Of a stretch of 64,000 bases of DNA, positions 34,531 to 45,487 are shown one piece after another (positions within the stretch are counted from its first letter, which is position 1; each line of letters starts with the position of its first letter). Source of the DNA: Yinghuangia seranimata. GTDB lineage: Bacteria; Actinomycetota; Actinomycetes; Streptomycetales; Streptomycetaceae. A program made the position numbers and the translations under genes. The stretch lies in contig NZ_JASAOI010000038.1 of NCBI RefSeq assembly GCF_029953285.1, positions 1-64,000 on the forward strand, read 5' to 3'. The notes beneath the pieces were generated by a model. It ran no database searches and had not been told where the DNA came from. It saw only the letters and a list, made by a program, of their open reading frames with translations.

Positions 34531-35508
34531 ATGACTGCACTCTCGGCCCGTCGCCGTTCGATCGCGGCCGGAGCCGTGCTTGTGGCCGGAGCGCTCCTGC
34601 TCACCGGTTGCGGCAGCGACGACAAGAAGAGCGACTCGGGCAGCTCCTCGGCGCCGGGCGGCACCGGCGGCGGCTCCGCCCCGTCGGGCGCCGCGGCTCC
34701 GCTCTACGCGAAGGTGCCCCAGCAGTACAAGGACGCGAAGGTCATCAAGGTCGGCTCCGACGTCGCCTACGCGCCCAACGAGTACTTCGACACCGACGGC
34801 AAGACGATCATCGGCATGGACCCGGACCTGGGCGCGGCGCTGAGCAAGCAGCTCGGCGTGGACCTCAAGTTCCAGAACGGCGCGTTCGACGACCTGATCA
34901 CCTCGATGCAGTCGAAGCGCATCGACATCATCATGTCGTCGATGAGCGACACCAAGTCGCGCCAGGACGGCCTGGACAAGGACGGCAAGAAGGTCGGCGA
35001 CGGCGTCGACTTCGTCGACTACTTCAACGCCGGCACGTCCATCCTGGTCCAGAAGGGCAACCCGAAGGGCATCAAGACCCTGGACGACCTCTGCGGCAAG
35101 ACGATCGCGCTGCAGAAGGGCACGACCCAGGAGGACATCGCCAACAAGCAGAACGACAAGTGCGCCGCCTCCGGCAAGGGCAAGATGGAGATCCTGACCT
35201 TCGAGAAGGACACCGAGGCGCTGCTGCAGCTCAAGCAGGGCCGCTCGGTCGCCGACCTGAACGACTTCCCGGTCGCCGCCTACAACGCGCAGACGGCGAG
35301 CAACGGCAAGGACTTCGAGGTCACGGGTGAGCAGCTGGAGGCCGGCCCGTACGGCATCGCGCTGCGCAAGGACGACACCGCCCTCCGCGACGTCCTGAAG
35401 GAAGCCATGGACAACATCATCAAGAACGGCGACTACGCCAAGATCCTCGAGGCGCGCAAGCTCCAGCAGGGTGCTGTCCAGTCCGCGACCGTCAACGGCG
35501 GCTCCTGA
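34531..35508 (+). CDS. Polar amino-acid ABC transporter substrate-binding lipoprotein
   Basis: A 325-residue family-3 solute-binding protein. The signal peptide ends in a lipobox LLTGC (Cys27), followed by a Ser/Gly-rich linker to about residue 60. The conserved VGSDVAYAPNEYFDTDGK (near 74-91) and MDPDLGAALSKQLGVDL lead into the two-lobe fold. A Lys/Asp-rich surface is normal for such proteins in actinomycetes. It delivers an amino acid (Gln, Glu, Arg or cystine class) to the permease encoded 28 bp downstream. ATG 34531 has TTTGGAGGACC upstream. Confidence 0.92.
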   Translation: MTALSARRRSIAAGAVLVAGALLLTGCGSDDKKSDSGSSSAPGGTGGGSAPSGAAAPLYAKVPQQYKDAKVIKVGSDVAYAPNEYFDTDGKTIIGMDPDLGAALSKQLGVDLKFQNGAFDDLITSMQSKRIDIIMSSMSDTKSRQDGLDKDGKKVGDGVDFVDYFNAGTSILVQKGNPKGIKTLDDLCGKTIALQKGTTQEDIANKQNDKCAASGKGKMEILTFEKDTEALLQLKQGRSVADLNDFPVAAYNAQTASNGKDFEVTGEQLEAGPYGIALRKDDTALRDVLKEAMDNIIKNGDYAKILEARKLQQGAVQSATVNGGS

Positions 35509-35536
35509 CCCGTCCTGTTCTGAGAGGCATCGCCCC

Positions 35537-36498
35537 GTGCCCCCCACCTTCGACAAGGGCCCGGCCGACGACTCGTCGGCCGGGTCCGGCCCCGCGGCCG
35601 CCATAAGCAAGGCCCCGGGTCCCGTGCCCATCAAGGCCATTCCCGTTCGTCACTACGGCCGCTGGATCAGCGCCGTTCTGGTGATCGCGATCCTCGCCCT
35701 GTTGGTGAACGCGTTCGCGAACGCCAACATCCACTGGGAGACGACCCGGCAGTACCTGTTCAAGGACGTCATCCTCGACGGTGTGTGGCACACGCTGTAC
35801 ATCAGCGTGCTGTCCATGCTGCTCGGCGTGGTCCTCGGCGTCATCCTCGCGATCATGCGGTTGTCGGGGAACCCGGTCACCGGCTCCGTGGCGTGGCTCT
35901 ACATCTGGTTGTTCCGCGGCACGCCGGTGTACGTCCAGCTGATCATGTGGTACAATCTCGCGCTGATCTTCCCGACCTTCAATATCGGGATCTACAGCGA
36001 GCCGATGAACACGTTCATGACACCGTTCCTCGCGGCGCTGCTCGGCCTCGGCCTCAACGAGGCCGCGTACATGGCGGAGATCGTGCGCGCCGGCATCCAG
36101 TCGGTGGACGAGGGGCAGACCGAGGCGTCGCACGCCCTCGGTATGAGCCAGGCGAAGACGATGCGCCGCGTCATCCTGCCGCAGGCCATGCGGGTCATCA
36201 TCCCGCCGACCGGCAACGAGTTCATCAACATGCTCAAGACCTCGTCGCTCGCCAGCGTCGTGACCTTCCCCGAACTCATGCGCAGCGTGCAGAACGTCTA
36301 CACCAACAACCTGGCGATCATGGAGATGCTGTTCGTCGCGTGCTTCTGGTACCTGGTCATGACGAGCGTGTTCAGCGTCGGCCAGTACTACCTTGAGCGG
36401 CACTACGCCAAGGGCCGGCTGCGGGCACTTCCGCCTACACCGTTCCAGCGCGTCCGCCAGCTCGTGTTCTCCCTGCGCCGTCCGGAGGTTGCCCGCTC

Positions 36499-36502
<4 letters not shown>
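35537..36502 (+). CDS. Polar amino-acid ABC transporter permease (HisM/GlnP type)
   Basis: A 321-residue permease. A Pro/Ala-rich cytoplasmic N-terminus of about 35 residues precedes the membrane part ([18 protein letters not shown]). The family motif [16 protein letters not shown] lies near residues 128-143, and the EAA loop ([23 protein letters not shown]) near 196-218. One permease gene alone suggests a homodimer. GTG 35537 has GAGAGG about ten bases upstream and follows the binding-protein stop by 28 bp. Its stop overlaps the ATPase start (ATGA). Confidence 0.9.
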
Positions 36503-37272
<770 letters not shown>

Positions 37273-37295
37273 ACACGTACGTCACGTAGGGCCGA

Positions 37296-37330
37296 GAAGG
37301 GGCGCATCCGATTTCCGGATGCGCCCCTTC
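37296..37330. terminator. Terminator of the amino-acid importer operon
   Basis: A perfect 15-bp stem (GAAGGGGCGCATCCG at 37296-37310; CGGATGCGCCCCTTC at 37316-37330; loop ATTTC). It lies between convergent genes. Confidence 0.85.
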
Positions 37331-37339
37331 CGCGTTCCG

Positions 37340-38455
37340 CTACGCGTACGCGATCTCGTGGTTGTCGCGGTCGGCCGCGGCGAACGCGAGCAGTGCCCGG
37401 CCCTCGGCCTCGATCTCGTCGCGGGCGGGCTTGAGCGCGTCCTCGGGCTCAGGGCCGGAGTGGACCACGAGCGTCGCGGTGTCCTTCGTCCGTTCGATGC
37501 GCCACGCGGCGCGGTAGAAGCCGTCGACGAGGACTCCCCCGTAGAGCATGTTGAGCTGGGCCATGTTCCACCGCATCCACTCCTTGGTGGCCACGCGGCT
37601 GCGGTCGTCGTGGGACAGCGTCAGGTTGTCGAAGTCGGCGATGAAGCGGACGGGCGCGGGGGTGTCGGCGTCGGGGCGCGGGGCGTCGGGGAGGTCGAAG
37701 AGTTCGCGGCCGGCCTCGTCCCGGAAGGTCACGAGCTGCGGGCGCAGGCGTTCGAGGACCGGCTTGAGGCGGGTGAGGCCGCACCACACCTGGACGTCCT
37801 TGACGGAGGCGGGGCCGAGCGCGGCCAGGTAGCGCAGCACCATGGCGTCGACGGACGGGTCGTCGTCGACGGTACGGCCGAGCCAGTGTTCCGCGGTGGT
37901 GTGCGCGACGGCTCCGCTCCGCCCCCACAGGCCGCGCGGCGGGACCTGGACGAGCGGCGCCCACGCGCGCAGGGCCTGGGCGAGGTCGTTCGGCTTGGCG
38001 TCCGGCCAGCGCGCGCCGAGGAACGCCCCGACCTCGGCGAAGGTGCGCGGCTTCTCGTCGATGAACTCCCTTCCGATACGCAGGAGTTCTTCGGGGTCGG
38101 CGGCGGCGAAGCCCTTGCCGTGCGAGCTGCGGGTCATACGGTCGAGGACGGGAGCGATCAGCGGACGCCACGCGAGGCAGTCCGCGGCGGAAACGGTGTG
38201 GATGGTGGAGCGCATCAGGGCGATGCGGACGACCTCGCGGCCGGTCATGAGGCGCACGAGCTCGTCGGGGTCGAAGTCGGCAATGCGCGTCCACAGCGTG
38301 AAGTACGACGACATGGGGTGCTGCGCCTGGAGTCCGGCGAGCTGTTCGACCATGTCGAGGGCCGGCATCCGGACGCGGGCGAGCAGGTGCTGGCGTGCGA
38401 GGGTGGCGCGGTTGAGCTCGCGGCGGGTGAGGACGCGCGGACCTTCAGTCGTCAT
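37340..38455 (-). CDS. Winged-helix DNA-binding domain protein (HTH_42/YcaQ-like family)
   Basis: A 371-residue protein. The early segment LTRRELNRATLARQHLLARV and AGLQAQHPMSSYFTLW (about residues 40-55) is typical of the actinobacterial 'winged helix DNA-binding domain-containing protein' family (PF06224-type), related to DNA glycosylases such as YcaQ/AlkX. The C-terminal VLVDGFYRAAWRIERTKDTA is also conserved. Members act on DNA crosslinks or unhook adducts in a few studied cases; whether this one has glycosylase activity is unknown. It lies 58 bp downstream of the sugar importer operon on the same strand but probably has its own promoter. Confidence 0.82.
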   Translation of the reverse strand: MTTEGPRVLTRRELNRATLARQHLLARVRMPALDMVEQLAGLQAQHPMSSYFTLWTRIADFDPDELVRLMTGREVVRIALMRSTIHTVSAADCLAWRPLIAPVLDRMTRSSHGKGFAAADPEELLRIGREFIDEKPRTFAEVGAFLGARWPDAKPNDLAQALRAWAPLVQVPPRGLWGRSGAVAHTTAEHWLGRTVDDDPSVDAMVLRYLAALGPASVKDVQVWCGLTRLKPVLERLRPQLVTFRDEAGRELFDLPDAPRPDADTPAPVRFIADFDNLTLSHDDRSRVATKEWMRWNMAQLNMLYGGVLVDGFYRAAWRIERTKDTATLVVHSGPEPEDALKPARDEIEAEGRALLAFAAADRDNHEIAYA

Positions 38456-38513
38456 GCGACGACTGTAGGACGGAATGCGGAACGTTCCCGTCCTATATCG
38501 ACCGGCTGCGGGG

Positions 38514-39431
38514 CTACTTCACCGCGCCCGCCATGACGCCCTGGACGAAGTAGCGCTGGAAGGCGAAGAACACCATCAGCGGCACGATGAGCGACAGGAA
38601 AGCGCCGGGCGCGAGGACCTCGATGTTGGAGCCGAACGCCCGGGACTGGGACTGGAGTGCGACGGTCAGCGGCGCGGAGTCGGTGTCGGCGTAGATCAGC
38701 GCGACGAGCATGTCGTTCCACACCCACAGGAACTGGAAGATCGCGAGCGACGCGATCGCCGGGAGGCCGAGCGGCAGGACGACGCGGAAGAAGATCGTCA
38801 GGTCGGTGCCGCCGTCCATGCGCGCCGCTTCGAGGAGGTCGCGCGGGATGCCGGCGAAGTAGTTGCGCAGCAGGAAGACCGCGAACGGCAGGCCGAAGGC
38901 GACGTGGAAGAGCACGACGCCGGTAATGGTGCCGAACAAATGTGTGTCGCCGTACAGCTTGGCGATGGGGATGAGGGCGACCTGCACCGGCACCACGAGG
39001 AGCCCCACGACGACGAGGAACAGCCAGTCGCGGCCGGGGAACTCCAGCCACGCGAAGGCGTACGCGGCGAACGAGCCGATGAGGATGACCAGGACCGTGC
39101 TCGGCACGGTGATCCAGATCGTGTTGAAGAACGCCCGCATCATGTCGTCGTTCGACAGCAGGCTGTCGTAGTTGTCCCAGGTGAGTTGGCCGGGTGAGCT
39201 GAAGACCTTCCACCACCCGGAGCCGTCCATCTCCTTGGGGTCGCGCAGCGACGACACCAGCAGGCCGAACGTCGGCATCAGCCAGAACAGCGCGACGAGG
39301 ACCAGCCCGACGGACACCAGCCCGCCCCCGGTGCGCGCGACGATCCGGGACGCGAGGCCGCGTTTGATGCCGCCGTCGGATACCTCCGGGCCGTCCGTCG
39401 GCTCCGTCGGCGCGGTCACCGTGGCACTCAC
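38514..39431 (-). CDS. Carbohydrate ABC transporter permease (MalG type)
   Basis: A 305-residue permease with six helices and an extended polar N-terminus of about 35 residues. The EAA motif (EAARMDGGTDLTIFFRVVLPLGLPA) is near residues 196-220, and WVWNDMLVALIY follows, both typical of MalG-type subunits. GTG 39431 overlaps the stop of the other permease gene (GTGA), which rejects the long frame running through from the upstream genes. It is the last gene of a four-gene operon in the order ATPase, binding protein, permease, permease. Confidence 0.9.
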   Translation of the reverse strand: MSATVTAPTEPTDGPEVSDGGIKRGLASRIVARTGGGLVSVGLVLVALFWLMPTFGLLVSSLRDPKEMDGSGWWKVFSSPGQLTWDNYDSLLSNDDMMRAFFNTIWITVPSTVLVILIGSFAAYAFAWLEFPGRDWLFLVVVGLLVVPVQVALIPIAKLYGDTHLFGTITGVVLFHVAFGLPFAVFLLRNYFAGIPRDLLEAARMDGGTDLTIFFRVVLPLGLPAIASLAIFQFLWVWNDMLVALIYADTDSAPLTVALQSQSRAFGSNIEVLAPGAFLSLIVPLMVFFAFQRYFVQGVMAGAVK

Positions 39432-40825
39432 CGGTTCTCCCTCCGGAAGCGGCGGATGTTGAACAGCATCGCCGGGAGCACGAGCAGGAACAGCACGATG
39501 CCGATGGCGCTGCCGAGGCCCTGGTTGTTGCCGCCGCCGAACGAGGCCAGGTACATCTGCAGCGCGAGGACGTTGGCCTCCTTCTGCGACGAGCCGAGCG
39601 ACACGATGTAGACCAGGTCGAAGACCTTGAGCACGTTGATGACCAGGGTGACCATCACGACCGCGAGGACCGGCGCGAGCAGCGGGACGGTGACGCGCCG
39701 GAAGACCTGCCACTCGGTGGCGCCGTCGACGCGCGCGGCCTCCAGGGCGTCGCGCGGGATGGCGGCGAGGCCGGCCGCGATGAGGACCATCGCGAAGCCC
39801 GCCCACATCCACACGTACGCGCCGATGATCGCAGGCGTGATCAGGCTGGGGCCGAGCCAGTCGTAGCCGCCGAACGACGTGGCGAAGTTCGACTCGGCGA
39901 GCCGCAGTTGCACCGGGCCGCCCTTGGTCGCGGAGGCCGGCAGCGTGAACGAGCCGTCGGCGCGGGTGGTCGCCGAGCCCACGGTGTGCCCGCCGCGCAC
40001 CGCCTCGATCTTCACGCCGGGCAGGCCCTTCTCGCCGCGGTCGACCTGGCCCGGGGTCCCGGCGTTGCCGGGGCTGAAGTCCAGCCACACGACGCCGGAC
40101 ACGCCGGCACCGGGCGCGGGCGGCGCGAGGGGCGCCGGCTGGGCGTCGGACGGCACCTTGTCGGCGGTGAGCGCGACGAGCGGCAGCAGCGCGGTGCCGC
40201 CGGCGGGCGTCGCGGCCTTGGTGACGAACCCGCCGCCGGCCGCGTCGAATCCGGCGTTCCCGCGCGGCCGCGCGCCCGGGTAGGGCGCGCCCTCGGAGAA
40301 CGCGTCGTGGACGCCGACGACGACCGCGTTGGCGACGCCCTTGTCGGGGTCGTGGTCGTACACGAGGCGGAAGATGATGCCCGCCGCCAGCATGGACACG
40401 GCCATCGGCATGAACAGGATCAGCTTGAACGCCGTGGCGAAGCGCACCCGTTCGGTCAGCACCGCGAACACCAGCCCGAGCGCCGTGACCACGGCCGGGA
40501 CCACGAGCACCCAGATCAGGTTGTTCTTGAGCGCGGTGAACGTGTCGTCGTCGGTGAACAGTTCCTTGTAGTTGTGCAGCCCCGTGAAGTCCGACCAGCC
40601 GTCCGCGCCGTACAGGCTGCGCACCAGCGACCACACGATCGGGTACGCGACCAGCACGGCCAGCACGACGAGCGCGGGCAGCAGGAACAGCCAGCCGAGC
40701 AGCGCGCCGGCCCCCGGGCCGCGGGGCTGGTCCCCCGCGGCCTTGGAGTCGGACGCGTCCGTCCCGGGTCCGGCGTCCCCCGGTGCGCCGCCGCCCTCGC
40801 GGGCCGGTACCGCGGCGTCCGCCAT
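39428..40825 (-). CDS. Carbohydrate ABC transporter permease (MalF type) with inserted extracytoplasmic domain
   Basis: A 465-residue permease, about 150 residues longer than most. A polar N-terminus (1-40), helix 1 (about 42-68), helix 2 (about 103-124) and helix 3 (about 132-155) are normal. Then residues about 160-325 form a large extracytoplasmic insertion before the next helix (PSLITPAIIGAYVWMWAGFA). Within it, residues about 242-300 (GVVWLDF..., DRGEKGLPGVKIEAV, TTRADGSFTLPA) look like an SdrD_B/CNA-B-type beta-sandwich. The EAA loop (EAARVDGATEWQVFRRV) is intact near 362-378. E. coli MalF also has a large P2 loop at a similar site, though of another fold. Confidence 0.88.
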   Translation of the reverse strand: MADAAVPAREGGGAPGDAGPGTDASDSKAAGDQPRGPGAGALLGWLFLLPALVVLAVLVAYPIVWSLVRSLYGADGWSDFTGLHNYKELFTDDDTFTALKNNLIWVLVVPAVVTALGLVFAVLTERVRFATAFKLILFMPMAVSMLAAGIIFRLVYDHDPDKGVANAVVVGVHDAFSEGAPYPGARPRGNAGFDAAGGGFVTKAATPAGGTALLPLVALTADKVPSDAQPAPLAPPAPGAGVSGVVWLDFSPGNAGTPGQVDRGEKGLPGVKIEAVRGGHTVGSATTRADGSFTLPASATKGGPVQLRLAESNFATSFGGYDWLGPSLITPAIIGAYVWMWAGFAMVLIAAGLAAIPRDALEAARVDGATEWQVFRRVTVPLLAPVLAVVMVTLVINVLKVFDLVYIVSLGSSQKEANVLALQMYLASFGGGNNQGLGSAIGIVLFLLVLPAMLFNIRRFRRENR

Positions 40826-40855
40826 GGTGTCCCGTCCCTTCGCTGAGGAGACCCG

Positions 40856-42201
40856 TCAGGAACCCTGGAACGCCTTCGCGGCATCCGCCTCCAACTTGGC
40901 CTGCGCGCCCGGGATGTCGTCGGGCTTGCGCAGGAAGTCCTGCAGGTCGCGCCACTCGCCCTCGCCCTTGGTGCCACCGAACGCGGCGGGCGCCTGGTCG
41001 GACATGTCGAAGCGGAAGTCGTCGCCGGCGGCGATGAGGTTGGCCGCGATCTTGCGGGTCGCGTCGTCGTGGTAGGCGGCCGGGTCGAGGTTCTTGTTGG
41101 GCGAGATGTAGCCGCCCTGCTCGGCCCAGATCTTCGCGGCGTCCGGCGAGGCCAGGAAGTTGAGCAGCGCCTGCGCGCCCGCGCTGTCCTTCATCGCGAC
41201 GGCGACGTCGCCGCCGGTCACCACGGGCGCCTTGCCGTTGTCGACGGCCGGGAAGCCGAAGAACTTGGCGTCGGTGCCGATCTTCGCCTTGGTGCTCTTG
41301 ATGATGTTGGTGCCGATGAAGTCGGCGCCGGGCACCATGCCGGCCTTCGCCGGGTCGCCGAACGCCTGGGTGACGGACGCCGGGAACTCGGTCTGCAGCG
41401 CGCCGCCCGAACCGCCGGGCAGCCAGTCGTTGCGGCTCCACACCTGGCCGAGCACCTCGAGGGCCTTGGCGACCGTCGGGTCGGTCCACGGGATCTGGTG
41501 CTTGGCCAGCTTGTCGTACATCGCCGGGCCGGCCTGGCTGAGGTAGATGTTCTCGAACCAGTCGGTGAGCACCCAGCCGTCCGCGCCGCCGATCGCGAAC
41601 GGCGGCGTGCCGGAGTCGGAGATCAGCGCGGCGTTCTTGAGCAGGTCGTCCCAGGTCGCGCTCTCCTTGGCGCCCGCCGTGTCGTAGACCTTGGCGTTGT
41701 ACCAGATCAGCGACTTGTTGGCGCCCTTGTAGTAGACGCCGTAGAGCTTGTCCTGGTAGCTGGCGAGGGTCTGCCACTGCGGCGAGAAGTTCTGCTGGAC
41801 GGTGTTCTTCACGTCGTCGGAGAGGGGCTTGATCCAGCCCTGCTGCGCGAACTGCTTGAGCACGCCCGGCTGCGCGAGGATCGCGACGTCCGGCGGGTTG
41901 CCGCCGGCGACCCGGGTGCCGAGGAACGCCGACGCGCTGTCGCCTGTCGGCACGAACTCGGTCTTGGCGCCGGTGCGCTTCTCGAACTCGGCCAGCACCT
42001 TCTTGAACGCGGCCTGCTCGTCGCCCGTCCACACGGCGGCGACCGAGACGGTCTGGCCCTTCAGCGACGGCAGTTGCTGGCCGGAGCCCTGGCCCGAGGC
42101 GGCGGAGGAGGGCGTGTTGGAGCCCTTGTCGTTGTCGTCACTGCACGCGGTGAGCCCGACCGCGAGCAGGGAAGCGGCGGCCACGGCACCTACGAATCGC
42201 C

Positions 42202-42205
<4 letters not shown>
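40856..42205 (-). CDS. Carbohydrate ABC transporter substrate-binding lipoprotein
   Basis: A 449-residue family-1 solute-binding protein. The signal sequence ends in LTAC (Cys21), followed by a Ser/Gly/Gln-rich linker. The mature protein starts with [20 protein letters not shown] and contains typical sugar-binding-fold blocks ([35 protein letters not shown]). GTG 42205 overlaps the stop of the ATPase gene. The sugar is unknown; alpha-glucoside or oligosaccharide systems are the closest by general resemblance. Confidence 0.92.
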
Positions 42206-43461
<1,256 letters not shown>

Positions 43462-43639
43462 AGCACCCCCCGTGGGTGACCGTTCCGTCTGCCGATCTCC
43501 CGTTGCTACGCCCCGCGCGGGGTGGCGGACAACCCCTACGGCGGCGAACTTGGCCGAGTTGTGACCTTCTCCGTACGGTGGGTGATCATCGGGGCTACGC
43601 GCGTCGCGCTCTGTGAGACCCGTGCGGCTGACGGGACGG

Positions 43640-43674
43640 ACCGTGCGGCCCGCCGCCGGGGCGGGCCGCACGGT
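43640..43674 (-). terminator. Hairpin terminator after the aldo/keto reductase gene
   Basis: Arms ACCGTGCGGCCCGC (43640-43653) and GCGGGCCGCACGGT (43661-43674) with a 7-nt loop. It lies 16 bp beyond the stop codon, read on the minus strand. Confidence 0.75.
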
Positions 43675-43689
43675 CCCGACGGACGCCGC

Positions 43690-44706
43690 TCAGATCCGGC
43701 CGGGGCCGACGTACGTGTGCTGCATGGTGTGGTAACGGTCGCCGGTGACCTGGCCGTAGATCGGCTCCAGCGACGCGAGTTCGTCATCCGAAAGAGTGAA
43801 GTCCGCGGCGGCCGCGTTCTCTTCGAGACGCGTACGCTTGGTCGTGCCGGGGATCGGGACCACCGGCAGACCGCACACCTCGGCACGCTGCTGCAGCCAG
43901 GCGAGGGCCACCTGGGCCGGGGTGATCCCGCGCGATTCGGCGATCGCGCGGAGGGGAGCGAGAAGCGCCGCGTTGGTGCGGGCGTTCTCGCCGTTGAAGC
44001 GCGGCTGGAGGCGGCGGGTGTCGCCCTCCGGCAGCTCTTCGAACGACGCGTACTTCCCGCTGAGGAAGCCCCGGCCCAGCGGCGAGTACGCCACGAGCGC
44101 CGCGCCGGCCTCGCGCGCCGCCGGCACCACGCCGTCCTCGATGTCCCGGGCGAACAGCGACCACTCGGACTGGATGGCGGCGATCGGGTGGACGGCGGCG
44201 GCCGCCCGGATCTCCGCGCCGGTCACCTCGGACAGCCCGAGGTGCCTGACCTTGCCCGCCCGCACCAGCTCGGCCATCGCGCCGACGGTCTCCTCGATCG
44301 GCACGGCGGTGTCGCGGCGGTGCATGTAGTAGAGGTCGATGACGTCGACGCCGAGCCGCTTGAGGCTGGCGTCCGCGGCGGCCCTGACGTACGCGGCGTC
44401 GCCGCGCACGTCGCGCCCGCCCTGCTCGGCATGCCGGTCGATGCCGAACTTGGTGGCCAGCAGCACGCGTTCGCGGCGGCCCGAGCCGCCCGCGAAGAAC
44501 TCGCCGAGCAGCTCCTCGTTGGCGCCCGTGCCGTACATGTCCGAGGTGTCCCAGTGCGTGACGCCCAGCTCGAGCGCGCGCTCCAGGGTGGCGAGCGACT
44601 CGCCGCGCTCGGCGCCGGCGCCGACGTAGAAGTCGCTCATGCCCATGCAGCCCAGGCCCTGCACAGAGGTCTCGGGGCCGTTGTCGCCGAGGGTCGTGGT
44701 TCGCAT
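43690..44706 (-). CDS. Aldo/keto reductase
   Basis: A 338-residue (beta/alpha)8 NADPH-dependent oxidoreductase. The catalytic tetrad is visible: Asp and Tyr in HWDTSDMYG (about residues 51-59), Lys in LLATKFG (about 82-88) and His in YYMHRRDT (about 126-133). The C-terminal PIPGTTKRTRLEENAAA is the coenzyme-binding loop. It is closest to the AKR13-like YajO/YghZ group by general pattern. Start at 44706 gives MRTTTLGDNGPETSVQGLGCMGM, the normal N-terminus. The upstream MerR gene is on the same strand, 95 bp away, so the pair is probably co-transcribed and inducible. Confidence 0.93.
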   Translation of the reverse strand: MRTTTLGDNGPETSVQGLGCMGMSDFYVGAGAERGESLATLERALELGVTHWDTSDMYGTGANEELLGEFFAGGSGRRERVLLATKFGIDRHAEQGGRDVRGDAAYVRAAADASLKRLGVDVIDLYYMHRRDTAVPIEETVGAMAELVRAGKVRHLGLSEVTGAEIRAAAAVHPIAAIQSEWSLFARDIEDGVVPAAREAGAALVAYSPLGRGFLSGKYASFEELPEGDTRRLQPRFNGENARTNAALLAPLRAIAESRGITPAQVALAWLQQRAEVCGLPVVPIPGTTKRTRLEENAAAADFTLSDDELASLEPIYGQVTGDRYHTMQHTYVGPGRI

Positions 44707-44801
44707 CGTCGTTGTGTCCCGTCGTCTTCGGTGGTCGCGTGTGGGTGGTCGCGCGGTCACGTCGTCCCGTGCCCCGGGCGGCGGGTCGCCGCCCGGGCCG
44801 G

Positions 44802-45290
44802 TCAGTCGGCCGTCGGCACGGTCTGCGGGACGCCCGACTCGTCGCGCAGCCGCGTGTACAGCTCGACCTTGCAGTCGAGGACCATCAGGCAGGCGGTCAG
44901 GTCGGCGATCCGCTCGCGCACCTCGGCTCGGTGCGCGATGAGCATCTGCCGGCGTGCCTCGATGGTGTGCGCGCCCTCGCGGGCGAGCTCGCCGTACTGG
45001 ATCATCTCGGCGACCGGCATGCCGGTCGCGCGCAGCTTGCCGACGAACGCCAGGAACGCCAGGTCGCGTTCGCTGTACAGCCGGCGGCCCGTCTGCCCGC
45101 CGCCGCTCCGGGACGCCTCGCGGCCGACCTGCGGCAACAGGCCGATCCGCTCGTACCAGCGCAGGGTGTGCGCGCTGAGCCCGGTGCGCTCGACGACCTC
45201 GCTGATCGGGTAGCGGCCGACCTCGTCCTCCGCGGGAACCGCGGGGTCGGCGGGCAGGGCCGGACCCGACAGGTCTTGGGCAACGGACAT
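44802..45290 (-). CDS. MerR-family transcriptional regulator
   Basis: A 162-residue regulator. An unusual 25-residue N-terminal extension precedes the MerR winged helix (YPISEVVERTGLSAHTLRWY, about residues 27-46; ERIGLLPQVGREASRSGGGQ, with ERDLAFL in the wing). A C-terminal coiled coil follows, and one cysteine pair appears in ACLMVLDCKVEL. Members that regulate aldo/keto reductases often sense aldehydes or electrophiles. The start at 45290 has GGAGGCG upstream. It lies upstream of the AKR gene, on the same strand, and its promoter has the MerR 19-bp spacer (see 45345-45375). Confidence 0.9.
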   Translation of the reverse strand: MSVAQDLSGPALPADPAVPAEDEVGRYPISEVVERTGLSAHTLRWYERIGLLPQVGREASRSGGGQTGRRLYSERDLAFLAFVGKLRATGMPVAEMIQYGELAREGAHTIEARRQMLIAHRAEVRERIADLTACLMVLDCKVELYTRLRDESGVPQTVPTAD

Positions 45291-45344
45291 AGACGCCTCC
45301 AGAGTGGCGGTCGGCCGCCCGCGGTCGGCGGCGGCCTTACGCAG

Positions 45345-45375
45345 ACGCTAAAGAGTTAGAGGGCACTCGAAGCAA
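45345..45375 (-). promoter_or_regulatory. MerR-type promoter with 19-bp spacer and dyad
   Basis: On the minus strand: -35 TTGCTT (45370-45375), 19-bp spacer (45351-45369), -10 TAGCGT (45345-45350). The spacer contains the imperfect dyad CTTCGAGTG/CCCTCTAAC. An overlong 19-20 bp spacer is the hallmark of MerR-activated promoters. Confidence 0.65.
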
Positions 45376-45487
45376 GTCTAAAAACGGCCGGGAGCGAGGC
45401 GACGCGCGGAAATGGCGGGAACGCGACGCGGCTCACGGGCAGGGCACGGCGCCCCGCATCTGCGGGCGCCCCGGGCCGGGCTGCGGG

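Noticed and set aside
38514-42032. A single 1172-codon frame through the sugar-transporter operon
   Set aside because: Its first part is an out-of-frame reading of the binding-protein and permease-1 genes; only the last 305 codons are a real permease starting at GTG 39431.
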